DNA of 8,092 nt from positions 1 to 8,092 of the forward strand of contig CANINJ010000078.1 in assembly GCA_947468985.1 (NCBI GenBank), written 5' to 3'. Source of the stretch: Bacteroidota bacterium (lineage in GTDB: Bacteria > Bacteroidota > Bacteroidia > Flavobacteriales > Flavobacteriaceae). Under the pieces are notes generated by a model. The model had not been told where the DNA came from, ran no database searches, and saw nothing but the letters and a program-made list of their open reading frames with translations. Below are positions 1 to 6,301 of the stretch, piece after piece (the first letter of the stretch is position 1; each line of letters starts with the position of its first letter). The translations under genes and the position numbers were made by a program.

Positions 1-987
1 GATAAATTGTATTTTGAACCTGTATTTTGGGAACATATTTACGATATTATTCGTCACGAAAAACCAGAAGGTGTAATTGTTCAATTGGGTGGTCAAACAG
101 CATTGAAATTGGCTGAAAAGCTATCAAAATACGGAATTAAAATCCTTGGAACTTCATTTGATGCATTAGATTTAGCAGAAGATAGAGGTCGTTTTTCTGA
201 ACTATTAACAGAGTTGAAAATTCCATTTCCACAATTCGGAATTGCAGAAACAGCCGACGATGCAAGTGCTTTAGCGGATGTTTTAGATTTCCCACTTTTG
301 GTTAGACCTTCCTATGTTTTGGGTGGTCAAGGAATGAAAATCGTAATCAATAAACAAGAATTAGAAGAACACGTAATTGATTTATTAAAATCGATTCCTG
401 GAAATAAATTACTTTTAGATCATTATCTTGACGGTGCAATTGAGGCTGAAGCCGATGCTATTTGCGATGGTGAAAATGTGTATATCATTGGAATAATGGA
501 ACATATCGAACCTTGTGGCGTGCATTCAGGCGATAGTAACGCCACTTTACCGCCGTTTAATTTAGGGGAATTGGTGATGACTCAAATAAAAGAACATACC
601 AAGAAAATTGCATTGGCATTGAGAACCGTTGGTTTAATCAATATCCAATTTGCCATCAAAGACGAAGTGGTTTATATCATTGAAGCCAATCCGAGAGCCT
701 CAAGAACGGTTCCTTTTATTGCAAAAGCCTATGGTGAACCGTATGTAAATTATGCCACGAAAGTAATGTTGGGACACAATAAAGTAACCGATTTTAAATT
801 CAATCCACAATTAAAAGGTTATGCAATCAAGCAACCCGTTTTTTCATTTAGCAAATTCCACGGTGTAAATAAAGCATTGGGACCAGAAATGAAATCCACT
901 GGGGAAAGCATTTTGTTTATTGACGATTTAAAAGACGACCAGTTTTATGAATTATACTCCAGACGAAAAATGTATTTGAGTAAATAA
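1..987 (+). CDS. carB: Carbamoyl-phosphate synthase large subunit, C-terminal part (5' truncated by window)
   Basis: Cytoplasmic enzyme of pyrimidine and arginine synthesis that makes carbamoyl phosphate from ammonia (delivered by CarA), bicarbonate and two ATP. The frame is open from base 1 (DKLYFEPV...), so the gene starts upstream; the TTG at 7 is not a real start. The visible 328 residues are the second half-synthetase: the pre-ATP-grasp region with GVIVQLGGQT, then the ATP-grasp with LVRPSYVLGGQGM, EAEADAICDG, MEHIEPCGVHSGDS and the metal-binding IIEANPRASRTVPF. The protein ends about 20 residues after the GPEMKSTGE motif. E. coli CarB continues for more than 100 residues there with the MGS-like domain that binds UMP and ornithine, so that domain is absent. 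I believe this shorter form is usual in Flavobacteriaceae. A terminator follows at once. The identification is secure. Confidence 0.96.
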   Translation, partial: DKLYFEPVFWEHIYDIIRHEKPEGVIVQLGGQTALKLAEKLSKYGIKILGTSFDALDLAEDRGRFSELLTELKIPFPQFGIAETADDASALADVLDFPLLVRPSYVLGGQGMKIVINKQELEEHVIDLLKSIPGNKLLLDHYLDGAIEAEADAICDGENVYIIGIMEHIEPCGVHSGDSNATLPPFNLGELVMTQIKEHTKKIALALRTVGLINIQFAIKDEVVYIIEANPRASRTVPFIAKAYGEPYVNYATKVMLGHNKVTDFKFNPQLKGYAIKQPVFSFSKFHGVNKALGPEMKSTGESILFIDDLKDDQFYELYSRRKMYLSK

Positions 988-1006
988 TATCGAATAAACA
1001 TTAGAA

Positions 1007-1034
1007 AGTCTTGAGCAATCAAGGCTCTTTTTTT
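1007..1034 (+). terminator. Rho-independent terminator of carB
   Basis: AGTCTTGA (1007-1014), loop GCAA, then TCAAGGCT (1019-1026) form an 8-bp stem with one G-U pair. It is followed by C and seven T residues (1028-1034). It begins 20 nt after the carB stop. The convergent hydrolase gene ends at 1047, so this hairpin also lies just downstream of that gene on the minus strand, where the T tract is poor. Confidence 0.85.
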
Positions 1035-1046
1035 GTGGTTTTGTTT

Positions 1047-2126
1047 CTATTGGTATAACGCACTAATCTTCTGCCATAACACTTCGTCAAAATCAGACAA
1101 GGCTAAATTTGCACTATCTGCGGCATCTCCCATTCGGATAACAACCATTTTTTTACTTGGAATTACATAGATTTTCTGATCGTCTTTCCCCAAAGCCATA
1201 TACATATCGGTTGGAGCCGATGAAATTAAACTTCCACTAAATTGTAATTGTGTTTGAGGCAAATGAAAACTGGACTTACCGTTCAGCCACCATAAATATC
1301 CATAAGATAAATTAATATTTTGAGAAGTACTTGTTGCTTGATTTAAATAAGTTGAATTGATTACTTGAGTTCCATTCCAATTTCCATTATTTAATGCTAA
1401 TAATCCAAAACGAGCCATACTTCGAGTAGTGCTGAAATATATTTTTAAGCCTAAATTTGTGCCAGTTCCGATATACCAAAATCCATTTGAACTCATTCCA
1501 ATTTTATCTCGTAATTTGGTGTTGAAATAGTTATTCCAGCTTTGTCCAGTTGCTTGTTCAACAACATCTTGAAGTTTTACATATACATTATGATACGCCC
1601 ATCGAGTCCCTGAATCCGAAACATATTGAAGATTGCTTGGCGAAACTTCATCGCCCAAAGAATCATCTAATCCCGAATTCATCATTAATAAATTTTTGCA
1701 AGTAATTAGATTTTCTTTTGCTAAAGGCGCGCTTGTCCAACCTGTTCCTAAATAATCTGAAACCTTATTATTGGTAGTAATATATCCTTCTTGTTCCGCA
1801 ATTCCAGTGACAGTTGACGTTAAAGTTTTCCCCGCACTGTTCCATTTCCAAAGTGTTGTTGCTGTGTGTCCGTTGAAATAATTTTCCATTACAATTTTGC
1901 CATTTACAAGAATTATAAATGATTTGGAATTTTTCAATTCTAAGTAATCTAATAACGGTTGTACTGCATTTTGATTCCAATTTAAAGATGCAATTGATTG
2001 TGTTTCCCAAGTTGAACTCCCGTCAATAGGAGGGAAGTAGTTGGTTTCGACTGTAGCATTATTGTCTTTAGAACAGCTTAATAATAGAAAAACTATTGCT
2101 AACAAAAGGAAATTTATATTTTTCAT
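1047..2126 (-). CDS. Serine hydrolase lipoprotein, beta-lactamase class C / PBP4-like family
   Basis: Predicted exported lipoprotein of 359 residues. The signal peptide is MKNINFLLLAIVFLLLSC with lipobox Cys18. The residues after it, SKDNN, partly resemble the charged surface-export signals known in Bacteroidota lipoproteins, so a cell-surface position is possible. The catalytic domain starts near residue 50. The nucleophile motif SxxK is S97-A-G-K100. The second motif is Y178-H-N180 (YxN). Near the C terminus, ALGKDDQKIYVIPSKKMVVIR (311-331) is the block that usually holds the third active-site motif in this superfamily. The family includes esterases, peptidases and 6-aminohexanoate-dimer hydrolase relatives; the substrate here cannot be told. 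The start is set by the signal peptide. The gene is alone on its strand, divergent from the lipoprotein gene at 2247. Confidence 0.9.
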   Translation of the reverse strand: MKNINFLLLAIVFLLLSCSKDNNATVETNYFPPIDGSSTWETQSIASLNWNQNAVQPLLDYLELKNSKSFIILVNGKIVMENYFNGHTATTLWKWNSAGKTLTSTVTGIAEQEGYITTNNKVSDYLGTGWTSAPLAKENLITCKNLLMMNSGLDDSLGDEVSPSNLQYVSDSGTRWAYHNVYVKLQDVVEQATGQSWNNYFNTKLRDKIGMSSNGFWYIGTGTNLGLKIYFSTTRSMARFGLLALNNGNWNGTQVINSTYLNQATSTSQNINLSYGYLWWLNGKSSFHLPQTQLQFSGSLISSAPTDMYMALGKDDQKIYVIPSKKMVVIRMGDAADSANLALSDFDEVLWQKISALYQ

Positions 2127-2221
2127 AATTAGAGTTTGAAATAGGACATTAAAAATAAGAATAAGTTTAATATAATTTGGTTTTTAATTAAAAAAAATGT
2201 CTTTTAAAATTTAGAATAAAG

Positions 2222-2229
2222 TAAATTTG
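2222..2229 (+). promoter_or_regulatory. Promoter -7 box TAAATTTG upstream of the lipoprotein-dciA pair
   Basis: TAAATTTG matches the Bacteroidota -7 consensus TAnnTTTG exactly. It lies 17 nt before the ATG at 2247, which would leave a leader of about 10 nt. The upstream ATG at 2235 and GTG at 2229 would lie at or before the expected transcript start, so the box supports 2247 as the start codon. No good TTTG -33 element is visible at the right distance. Confidence 0.5.
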
Positions 2230-2246
2230 TGGAAATGTATATTCTT

Positions 2247-2684
2247 ATGAAAAAAATTGTTGTTCTTCTTTTTATTTTAGTTTTTTTTGCCTGTCATCAA
2301 AAGATTACTAAAAATGACATTTCTAAATTGAATGGCTATTGGGAAATTGAAAAAGTGATTTTGTTTGATGGAACTAAAAAGAACTATACTTATAACGAGT
2401 CATTTGATTTTTTTAAAGTTACTGGAATTAAAGGTTTTAGAAAGAAAGTAATGCCGCAATTGGACGGACGATTTTTAGTAAATGATCAATTTGAGAAAAT
2501 TGAAATTACTTTTGAAAACGATATTGCTTATATCAATTATAGCACGCCTTATGCAAAATGGAAAGAGGAAATTGAATCGCTTTCAAGTGATAAATTGGTG
2601 GTTATAAATGCTTCGAAAGCTGAATATTATTATAAAAAATCGACACCGATAAATATCTTGGGAGATGGCAAAACGACTAAATAA
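2247..2684 (+). CDS. Small lipocalin-like lipoprotein, hypothetical
   Basis: Predicted 145-residue lipoprotein. MKKIVVLLFILVFFAC is a clean lipoprotein signal peptide with lipobox Cys16. The reading frame is open further upstream (GTG 2229, ATG 2235), but those starts would put extra residues before the signal and conflict with the promoter box at 2222. The mature part has ISKLNGYWEIEKVILFDG near its start, a pattern seen in the lipocalin-like small lipoproteins of Bacteroidota, followed by alternating beta-strand-like segments and a few aromatic residues. No catalytic motif is visible. There is no charged surface-export signal after the Cys (HQKIT), so a periplasm-facing position is more likely. 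Its last 20 nt overlap the start of the DciA-like gene in another frame, so the two are co-transcribed. The function is unknown. Confidence 0.78.
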   Translation: MKKIVVLLFILVFFACHQKITKNDISKLNGYWEIEKVILFDGTKKNYTYNESFDFFKVTGIKGFRKKVMPQLDGRFLVNDQFEKIEITFENDIAYINYSTPYAKWKEEIESLSSDKLVVINASKAEYYYKKSTPINILGDGKTTK

Positions 2685-2961
2685 CGAAAGTTCGATTGGG
2701 GATGTTTTAAAAGAAATTATCCAGAGCAACAAATTGCAACCCGGAATGGATCAAGTTTCTGTGAAAGAGGCGTGGGTTTCGTTGATGGGAAATGGCGTGA
2801 ACAGTTATACAAAAAATGTAACTTTGAAAGGAAGCACGTTATATGTAGAATTAACGTCTTCTGTTTTGCGGGAGGAATTAAGTCACGGAAAATCTAAAAT
2901 TATCGCTATGATAAATGAGGAATTGCGTCGTGATATTGTGAAAGATGTTGTTTTGCGGTAG
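2665..2961 (+). CDS. DciA-like protein (DUF721), predicted replicative helicase loader/operator
   Basis: 98 residues, essentially only the DUF721 domain. DUF721 proteins include DciA, which acts with the replicative helicase DnaB in bacteria that lack DnaC or DnaI; that role is inferred here from family membership. The visible match is SIGDVLKEIIQ near the N terminus, the conserved Trp37 in KEAWVSLMG, then VTLKGSTLYVELTSSVLREELSH (53-75), and the final INEELRR helix. It is shorter than proteobacterial DciA, as is usual in Bacteroidota. The ATG at 2665 has GGGAG directly in front and lies inside the preceding lipoprotein gene (20-nt overlap), suggesting translational coupling. The gene is followed by a repeat-filled intergenic strip and a convergent peptidase gene. 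Confidence 0.85.
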   Translation: MAKRLNNESSIGDVLKEIIQSNKLQPGMDQVSVKEAWVSLMGNGVNSYTKNVTLKGSTLYVELTSSVLREELSHGKSKIIAMINEELRRDIVKDVVLR

Positions 2962-2984
2962 GATTTAGGAATTTAAAGTTTAAA

Positions 2985-3065
2985 GTTTTTTCGCCACAGA
3001 TGCACAGATTAAAAAGGATTATAAAGCAGTTTTTTTGCCACAGATTTGCACAGATTAAACGGATT
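2985..3065 (+). repeat. Two tandem copies of a flavobacterial interspersed repeat
   Basis: Copy 1 (about 2985-3020) and copy 2 (about 3029-3065) share a run of T residues, then GCCACAGAT, a variable spacer, GCACAGATTAAA and GGATT. The cores start at 2993 and 3037, a 44-bp period. Each copy itself contains CACAGAT twice. A third degenerate tail, AAGGATT, follows at 3070-3076. I recall this sequence type as a frequent intergenic repeat in Flavobacterium genomes; its function is not known to me. Confidence 0.75.
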
Positions 3066-3130
3066 TTAAAAAGGATTTCCTAAAAATTTATTTTCTGCCA
3101 GAATTTTCATTTAAGCCCTTTTTTGTGTGA

Positions 3131-3187
3131 GGGACGGCAGCGGAAATCCCACGCTTTTGGGCGTGGATTGTAGCGTACTGCCCGACC
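3131..3187 (+). ncRNA. GC-rich structured intergenic element, possibly a Flavo-1-like RNA
   Basis: The strip is clearly richer in GC than its surroundings and folds neatly. The inner hairpin pairs CCACGC (3149-3154) with GCGTGG (3161-3166) over the loop TTTTGG, and it extends through AAT/ATT with a bulged C. The outer stem pairs GGCAG (3136-3140) with CTGCC (3178-3182), with possible further GG/CC pairing at 3132-3133 and 3186-3187. The internal loops carry GCGGA and GTAGCG. The layout resembles flavobacterial intergenic elements and, from memory, the Flavo-1 RNA motif. I could not verify this, and the strand is taken from that resemblance. Confidence 0.45.
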
Positions 3188-3258
3188 GAGTTTATCGAAA
3201 TAGTTGGAGTACCCAAATTCGTGAAAAACGAGGGCACACCCAAATTAAATTTAGCAGT

Positions 3259-4260
3259 TTAGTTTCCGTCTTTGTCAACAACGGGGCGGTTTTCTCGGTT
3301 TGCCAAATCCCAAGCGATGGCAAAGGCGAATTGAGCTCTTTTGGCTAAAGCATCAAATTCTATTTTGTCGGGAGTGTCCGTTGCTTTGTGATAATCGGCG
3401 TGAACACCGTTGAAAAGGAACACGGATGGAATGCCGTTTTTGGCAAAATTATAGTGGTCTGAGCGATAATAAAATCGGTTGGGATCGTTTCGGTCGTTGA
3501 ACGTATAATCGATGTTGAGGTTGATAAAGTTCTTGTTGGCGGCTTCGCAAATGGTGTATAAATCGGTTGAAAGGTAGTCGGAACCTATTAAATAAACATA
3601 ATTATTGGAGTCTTTGTGGGCTTCATCACGGCGTCCAATCATATCGATATTGATGTTGGTGATGGTGTTTGCTAATGGAAATAATGGGTTTTCAGAATAG
3701 AATCGAGAGCCGTGAAGTCCGTGTTCTTCACCAGTTACGTGAAGAAAAAGTATAGAACGTTTTGGGCCGTGACCTTCATTTTTGGCAATTTGAAATGCTT
3801 TTGCAATTTCTAAAACAGCTACAGTTCCTGAACCATCGTCATCGGCACCATTGAAAATTTTTCCGTTTTTTATTCCAATATGATCGTAATGAGCAGAAAT
3901 TACAATGATTTCATCTGGCTTTTCGGAACCTTCTATGAATGCCCAAATGTTTTCGGAATCGGGCAAATTTTCATTGTATTGTGCATTTAGAAAAGCTGCG
4001 GGAATTTTTTGATAATAATCTATTGCCCCTTTTGGAAATGAAATTCCAGCTTTTTTATATTGCGAAATCAAATAATTTCCTGCTGTCTTTTGCCCTTTAG
4101 AGCCTGTTTCTCGTCCTTCCATTTCATTGGAAGCAACAATATCTATATTGGTTTTCAGCGCTTCTTTTGATATAGTATTTAGATATTTTGTAGTTTGTTC
4201 TTGAGCAAAACAAATTGTAGTGAAAATTGCTAATAGAATTGAAGCGGTATTTTTTTTCAT
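3259..4260 (-). CDS. Secreted zinc aminopeptidase, M28 family
   Basis: Predicted 333-residue exported metallopeptidase. The signal peptide is MKKNTASILLAIFTTICFA, with likely cleavage before QEQ. The M28 di-zinc site is complete: His124 in SAHYDHIG, the bridging Asp in the GADDDGSG block (138-145, Asp141 by alignment with Streptomyces aminopeptidase), general-base and ligand pair Glu178-Glu179 in TGEEHGLHGS, Asp206 in NIDMIGR, and His291 in HADYHKATDTPDKI. The second shell, FYYRSDHYNFAKNGIPSVF, is also typical. The family removes N-terminal residues from peptides, so a role in periplasmic or extracellular peptide use is likely; exact specificity is unknown. It is transcribed away from the DUF1801 gene and convergently with dciA. 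The ATG at 4260 is fixed by the signal peptide. Confidence 0.94.
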   Translation of the reverse strand: MKKNTASILLAIFTTICFAQEQTTKYLNTISKEALKTNIDIVASNEMEGRETGSKGQKTAGNYLISQYKKAGISFPKGAIDYYQKIPAAFLNAQYNENLPDSENIWAFIEGSEKPDEIIVISAHYDHIGIKNGKIFNGADDDGSGTVAVLEIAKAFQIAKNEGHGPKRSILFLHVTGEEHGLHGSRFYSENPLFPLANTITNINIDMIGRRDEAHKDSNNYVYLIGSDYLSTDLYTICEAANKNFINLNIDYTFNDRNDPNRFYYRSDHYNFAKNGIPSVFLFNGVHADYHKATDTPDKIEFDALAKRAQFAFAIAWDLANRENRPVVDKDGN

Positions 4261-4320
4261 TGGGAGTTTTATTTATACAAATATCTAAAAAAAATAGTAG
4301 ATTAAATTAATTATTCTTCC

Positions 4321-4347
4321 TTGATGGTGTTTTATTTTCTAATTTAG
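4321..4347 (+). promoter_or_regulatory. Possible promoter of the DUF1801-crp pair
   Basis: TTG (4321-4323) and TAATTTAG (4340-4347; one mismatch to TAnnTTTG) lie 16 nt apart, slightly short of the usual spacing, and 17 nt before the ATG at 4365. It is the best candidate in the 104-nt divergent gap but is only a partial match. Confidence 0.35.
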
Positions 4348-4364
4348 CTAAATAAATTTAATAT

Positions 4365-4820
4365 ATGCAATTAGATTGTAAAACGCCTAAGGAATATGTT
4401 GATTCGCTGCCTGAAGAACGGAAATTGACAATTGAAAAACTTCGAAAAATCATAAAACTGAATTTGCCTGAAGGTTTTCAAGAGGAAATGTCTTATGGAA
4501 TGTTGGGTTATGTTGTGCCACATTCTATTTATCCAAAAGGGTATCATTGCAAACCAAATTTACCCTTGCCCTTTATGAATATTGCTTCACAAAAGAATTT
4601 TGTTGCTTTATATCATATGGGGATTTATGCAAATCCTGATTTGTTGAATTGGTTTGTTACCGAATATTCTAAACTAGTTAAATCCAAGATTGATATGGGA
4701 AAAAGTTGTATTCGATTTAAGAAAATGGAGGACATACCGTTTGAATTAATAGGGGAATTAGCTGCTAAAATGACTGTTTTTGAATGGATTTCTATTTATG
4801 AAAATAATTTTATTAAATAA
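4365..4820 (+). CDS. DUF1801 domain protein (YdhG-like)
   Basis: 151-residue soluble protein with no signal peptide or membrane segment. TPKEYVDSLPEERKLTIEKLRKIIK near the N terminus, then EEMSYGMLGYVVP, and later NFVALYHMGIYANP and GKSCIRFKKMEDIPFELIGELA are the hallmark blocks of DUF1801. Members have a small alpha/beta fold; a Bacillus relative has been discussed as a possible iron chaperone, but the role of most members is unknown, and nothing in this sequence settles it. The gene ends 2 nt before the ATG of the Crp-family regulator, so the two are very likely one transcript. Start ATG 4365 gives the full domain and nothing upstream is needed. Confidence 0.88.
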   Translation: MQLDCKTPKEYVDSLPEERKLTIEKLRKIIKLNLPEGFQEEMSYGMLGYVVPHSIYPKGYHCKPNLPLPFMNIASQKNFVALYHMGIYANPDLLNWFVTEYSKLVKSKIDMGKSCIRFKKMEDIPFELIGELAAKMTVFEWISIYENNFIK

Positions 4821-4822
4821 TT

Positions 4823-5449
4823 ATGGTCGATTTACTTAAGGAAACGTATGGTTTTGTATTTGAAGATGAATTAATTGAAGAGATAGCAAAGGTTTCCAAA
4901 TTGCATTTATTTAAGGAGGGAGATATTCTGATTGATTTTGGAGATTACATAAAAAGAATGCCACTATTAATTAATGGAGCCATAAAAATATTACGCGAGG
5001 ATTTTGATGAAGGTGAATTGCTTTTGTATTTTATTGAAAAAGGGGATACTTGCGCAATGACTATGGCGTGTTGCATGGGTCAAACAAAAAGTGAAATTAG
5101 AGCAATTGCCGAAACTGATGGAACTGTAATTATGATTCCAGTTGAAAAAATGGAGGAATGGCTTGGGAAATATAAAAGTTGGAGAGTTTATGTTTTCAAT
5201 AGTTATAACAGTCGTTTGAAAGAAATGTTGTCAGCGATTGATCATTTGGCTTTTATGAATATGAACGAACGATTGTTGGCTTATATATATGAAAAAGCAA
5301 AAATCAATAAAACTGATTCAATTCAAAGTACGCATCAAGAAATTTCGGATGATTTGCACACTTCAAGAGTTGTTGTTTCTCGTTTGTTGAAAGCATTAGA
5401 AAATGAGGGAAAAATAAGATTGAATAGGGGTTCAATTGAATTGCTGTAA
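4823..5449 (+). CDS. Crp/Fnr-family transcriptional regulator with a cysteine motif
   Basis: 208 residues. An N-terminal cyclic-nucleotide-binding-type beta barrel (about 20-115) is followed by a long dimerisation helix (about 118-150) and a Crp-type winged helix-turn-helix (about 165-208). The recognition region is STHQEISDDLHTSRVVVSRL, with the wing GKIRLNRGSIELL. In the barrel, where cAMP-binding proteins have the GEL...RSA phosphate-binding cassette, this protein has GDTCAMTMACCMGQTKSEI. Thus Cys77, Cys83 and Cys84 are present and the Arg-Ser pair is lacking, so it probably does not bind cAMP. I recall similar cysteine-bearing regulators in other Bacteroidota; a thiol, metal or redox signal is an inference only. 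It is co-transcribed with the DUF1801 gene 2 nt upstream. A gene for a Cys-rich exported peptide starts 112 nt downstream. Confidence 0.9.
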   Translation: MVDLLKETYGFVFEDELIEEIAKVSKLHLFKEGDILIDFGDYIKRMPLLINGAIKILREDFDEGELLLYFIEKGDTCAMTMACCMGQTKSEIRAIAETDGTVIMIPVEKMEEWLGKYKSWRVYVFNSYNSRLKEMLSAIDHLAFMNMNERLLAYIYEKAKINKTDSIQSTHQEISDDLHTSRVVVSRLLKALENEGKIRLNRGSIELL

Positions 5450-5490
5450 CAGTAAGCTTTTTATTTACTTAAATATTTACTAAAATAGAG

Positions 5491-5523
5491 TTGATATTAC
5501 AAATAATCATTATTTTTACCTTG
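5491..5523 (+). promoter_or_regulatory. Possible promoter of the Lys/Cys-rich peptide gene, with a Crp/Fnr-like half-palindrome
   Basis: TTG (5491-5493) and TACCTTG (5517-5523) resemble a Bacteroidota promoter with a long 23-nt spacer, leaving a leader of about 30 nt. The spacer contains TTGAT (5491-5495) and AATCA (5505-5509), inverted half-sites reminiscent of Crp/Fnr operators but with wider spacing than the FNR consensus. No strong terminator separates the crp-type gene from this one. Confidence 0.3.
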
Positions 5524-5561
5524 CGTTTTTGTAATTAATAACAAACTTTAAACAAATCAAA

Positions 5562-5738
5562 ATGAAAAATTTAGTAGCAGTTTTATCCGTAGCGCTTTTG
5601 TCAGTTTCAATGAATGTGAATGCACAAGAGAAAAAACCAAAAGAAAAAGCTAAAAAAGAATGTTCGGTAAAAGAAATCAAATCTTGCGATAAAGAAAAAA
5701 AAGCAGGATGTTGTGCTAAAATGGCTGACAAAAAATAA
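5562..5738 (+). CDS. Small exported Lys/Cys-rich peptide, hypothetical
   Basis: 58-residue ORF. MKNLVAVLSVALLSVSMNVNA is a signal peptide with likely cleavage before QEKK. The predicted mature peptide has about 37 residues, very rich in lysine, with four cysteines: Cys34, Cys42 and the adjacent pair Cys50-Cys51 in AGCCAKM. No known domain is recognised. A signal peptide, coding-like codon use, an AT-rich leader ending AAATCAAA before the ATG, and a strong terminator 22 nt after the stop together make it convincing despite its size. The four cysteines would suit metal binding or disulfides in the periplasm; that is inference. It lies downstream of a Crp-family regulator that itself carries a CC motif, so regulation by that protein is possible but unproven. 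Confidence 0.75.
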   Translation: MKNLVAVLSVALLSVSMNVNAQEKKPKEKAKKECSVKEIKSCDKEKKAGCCAKMADKK

Positions 5739-5760
5739 TTAGAGTCTATTTTTTTTTTGA

Positions 5761-5790
5761 AAAGCGCTTGAGAAATCAGGCGTTTTTTTT
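5761..5790 (+). terminator. Strong rho-independent terminator
   Basis: AAAGCGCTTGA (5761-5771) pairs with TCAGGCGTTTT (5776-5786) over a GAAA loop, including two G-U pairs. The T run continues to 5790 (eight T in total). It closes the unit containing the Lys/Cys-rich peptide gene. Confidence 0.88.
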
Positions 5791-6069
5791 GTATTATATC
5801 CGTTAATATGTTTTAAATTGTTTATTTTGAATTAAAAAATTGTAAAATAGCGTTTTAAATTCATCAAAAAAATTAAATGTTTATAAATAAAATAAGCATC
5901 GTTTAAAGTCAAATCTATTTTTTAAATATTATTAATATAAATTTTAAATGAAATATTTTTCAGAACGTTTTATTTTTATTTAATCTAATTAAACAATAAA
6001 GGATTTAAAAAATAAGAAATTTCTTTTAATTCATATTAGCATTGTAAATTTAACATTTTTTTTGAAAAT
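5791..6069. other. AT-rich intergenic spacer
   Basis: Nearly 280 nt of very AT-rich DNA with frequent stops in all frames. I see no ORF of useful size, no GC-containing hairpin and no exact repeat. It lies between the terminator at 5790 and the 3' end of the minus-strand Cro-like gene and would hold that gene's 3' untranslated region. No clear terminator for that gene was found. Confidence 0.6.
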
Positions 6070-6267
6070 TTATTTTAATAAAGCTTTTTCAACTTCTTTA
6101 ACTAATATTTTATAGTCAGCTACAATCTTTTCAGAAGTTTCGCTTACCCTGTCGCCTCTTAATGATTGATGAATGAACTGTGTTGATAGCCCATATTTGT
6201 CTTTTAATCGGTTAACAACCACAGATACATATTTATTATAATTCTTTTTTTGTTTATCTTTGCTCAT
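6070..6267 (-). CDS. Small Cro-like helix-turn-helix protein, putative
   Basis: 65 residues, lysine-rich, no signal peptide. The segment VVNRLKDKYGLSTQFIHQSL followed by RGDRVSETSEKI (residues 17-48) has the pattern of a short helix-turn-helix: a first helix ending at KYG, a turn, a second helix TQFIHQSLRG, then a charged loop and a final helix DYKILVKEVEKALL. Small proteins with KYG(V/L)S...(V/I)xxxLxGxR patterns are common in Bacteroidota phage-like elements. It is divergent from a CI/S24-type repressor, which is the classical position of Cro. The -7 box TACTTTTG lies about 27 nt upstream of its ATG. A DNA-binding role is inferred from pattern and position only; it could be some other small regulator. 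Confidence 0.7.
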   Translation of the reverse strand: MSKDKQKKNYNKYVSVVVNRLKDKYGLSTQFIHQSLRGDRVSETSEKIVADYKILVKEVEKALLK

Positions 6268-6293
6268 TGCTTGGCTTGTTTCAATTATTGATA

Positions 6294-6301
6294 CAAAAGT
6301 A
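6294..6301 (-). promoter_or_regulatory. Promoter -7 box of the Cro-like gene
   Basis: On the minus strand bases 6301 to 6294 read TACTTTTG, an exact TAnnTTTG match, 26 nt upstream of the ATG at 6267. The nearest TTG is at 6331-6329, too far for a standard -33 element. The box touches the edge of the inverted repeat at 6300-6322, so a protein bound there would block this promoter. Confidence 0.5.

Noticed and set aside
1768..2010. Second minus-strand frame inside the serine hydrolase gene
   Set aside because: It lies wholly within a longer gene with full catalytic motifs and has no domain pattern of its own.
2993..3065. Possible CRISPR array from the CACAGAT repeats
   Set aside because: Only two copies, imperfect, with short AT-rich spacers and no cas genes; fits an intergenic interspersed repeat.
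3211..3246. 9-bp direct repeat ACCCAAATT (3211-3219 and 3238-3246) as a target-site duplication
   Set aside because: Only 18 bp lie between the copies, with no terminal inverted repeats; more likely part of the surrounding intergenic repeat sequence.
3127..3348. Open plus-strand frame of 73 codons
   Set aside because: It runs through the structured element and then antisense through the M28 peptidase 3' end; no protein-like pattern, no start context.
5450..5490. Terminator after the Crp-family gene
   Set aside because: The AGTAA/TTACT pairing is only 5 bp and AT-rich with no proper T run, so it was not called.
5516..5731. Minus-strand frame of 71 codons
   Set aside because: It is the antisense of the exported Lys/Cys peptide gene, which has a signal peptide and terminator on the plus strand.
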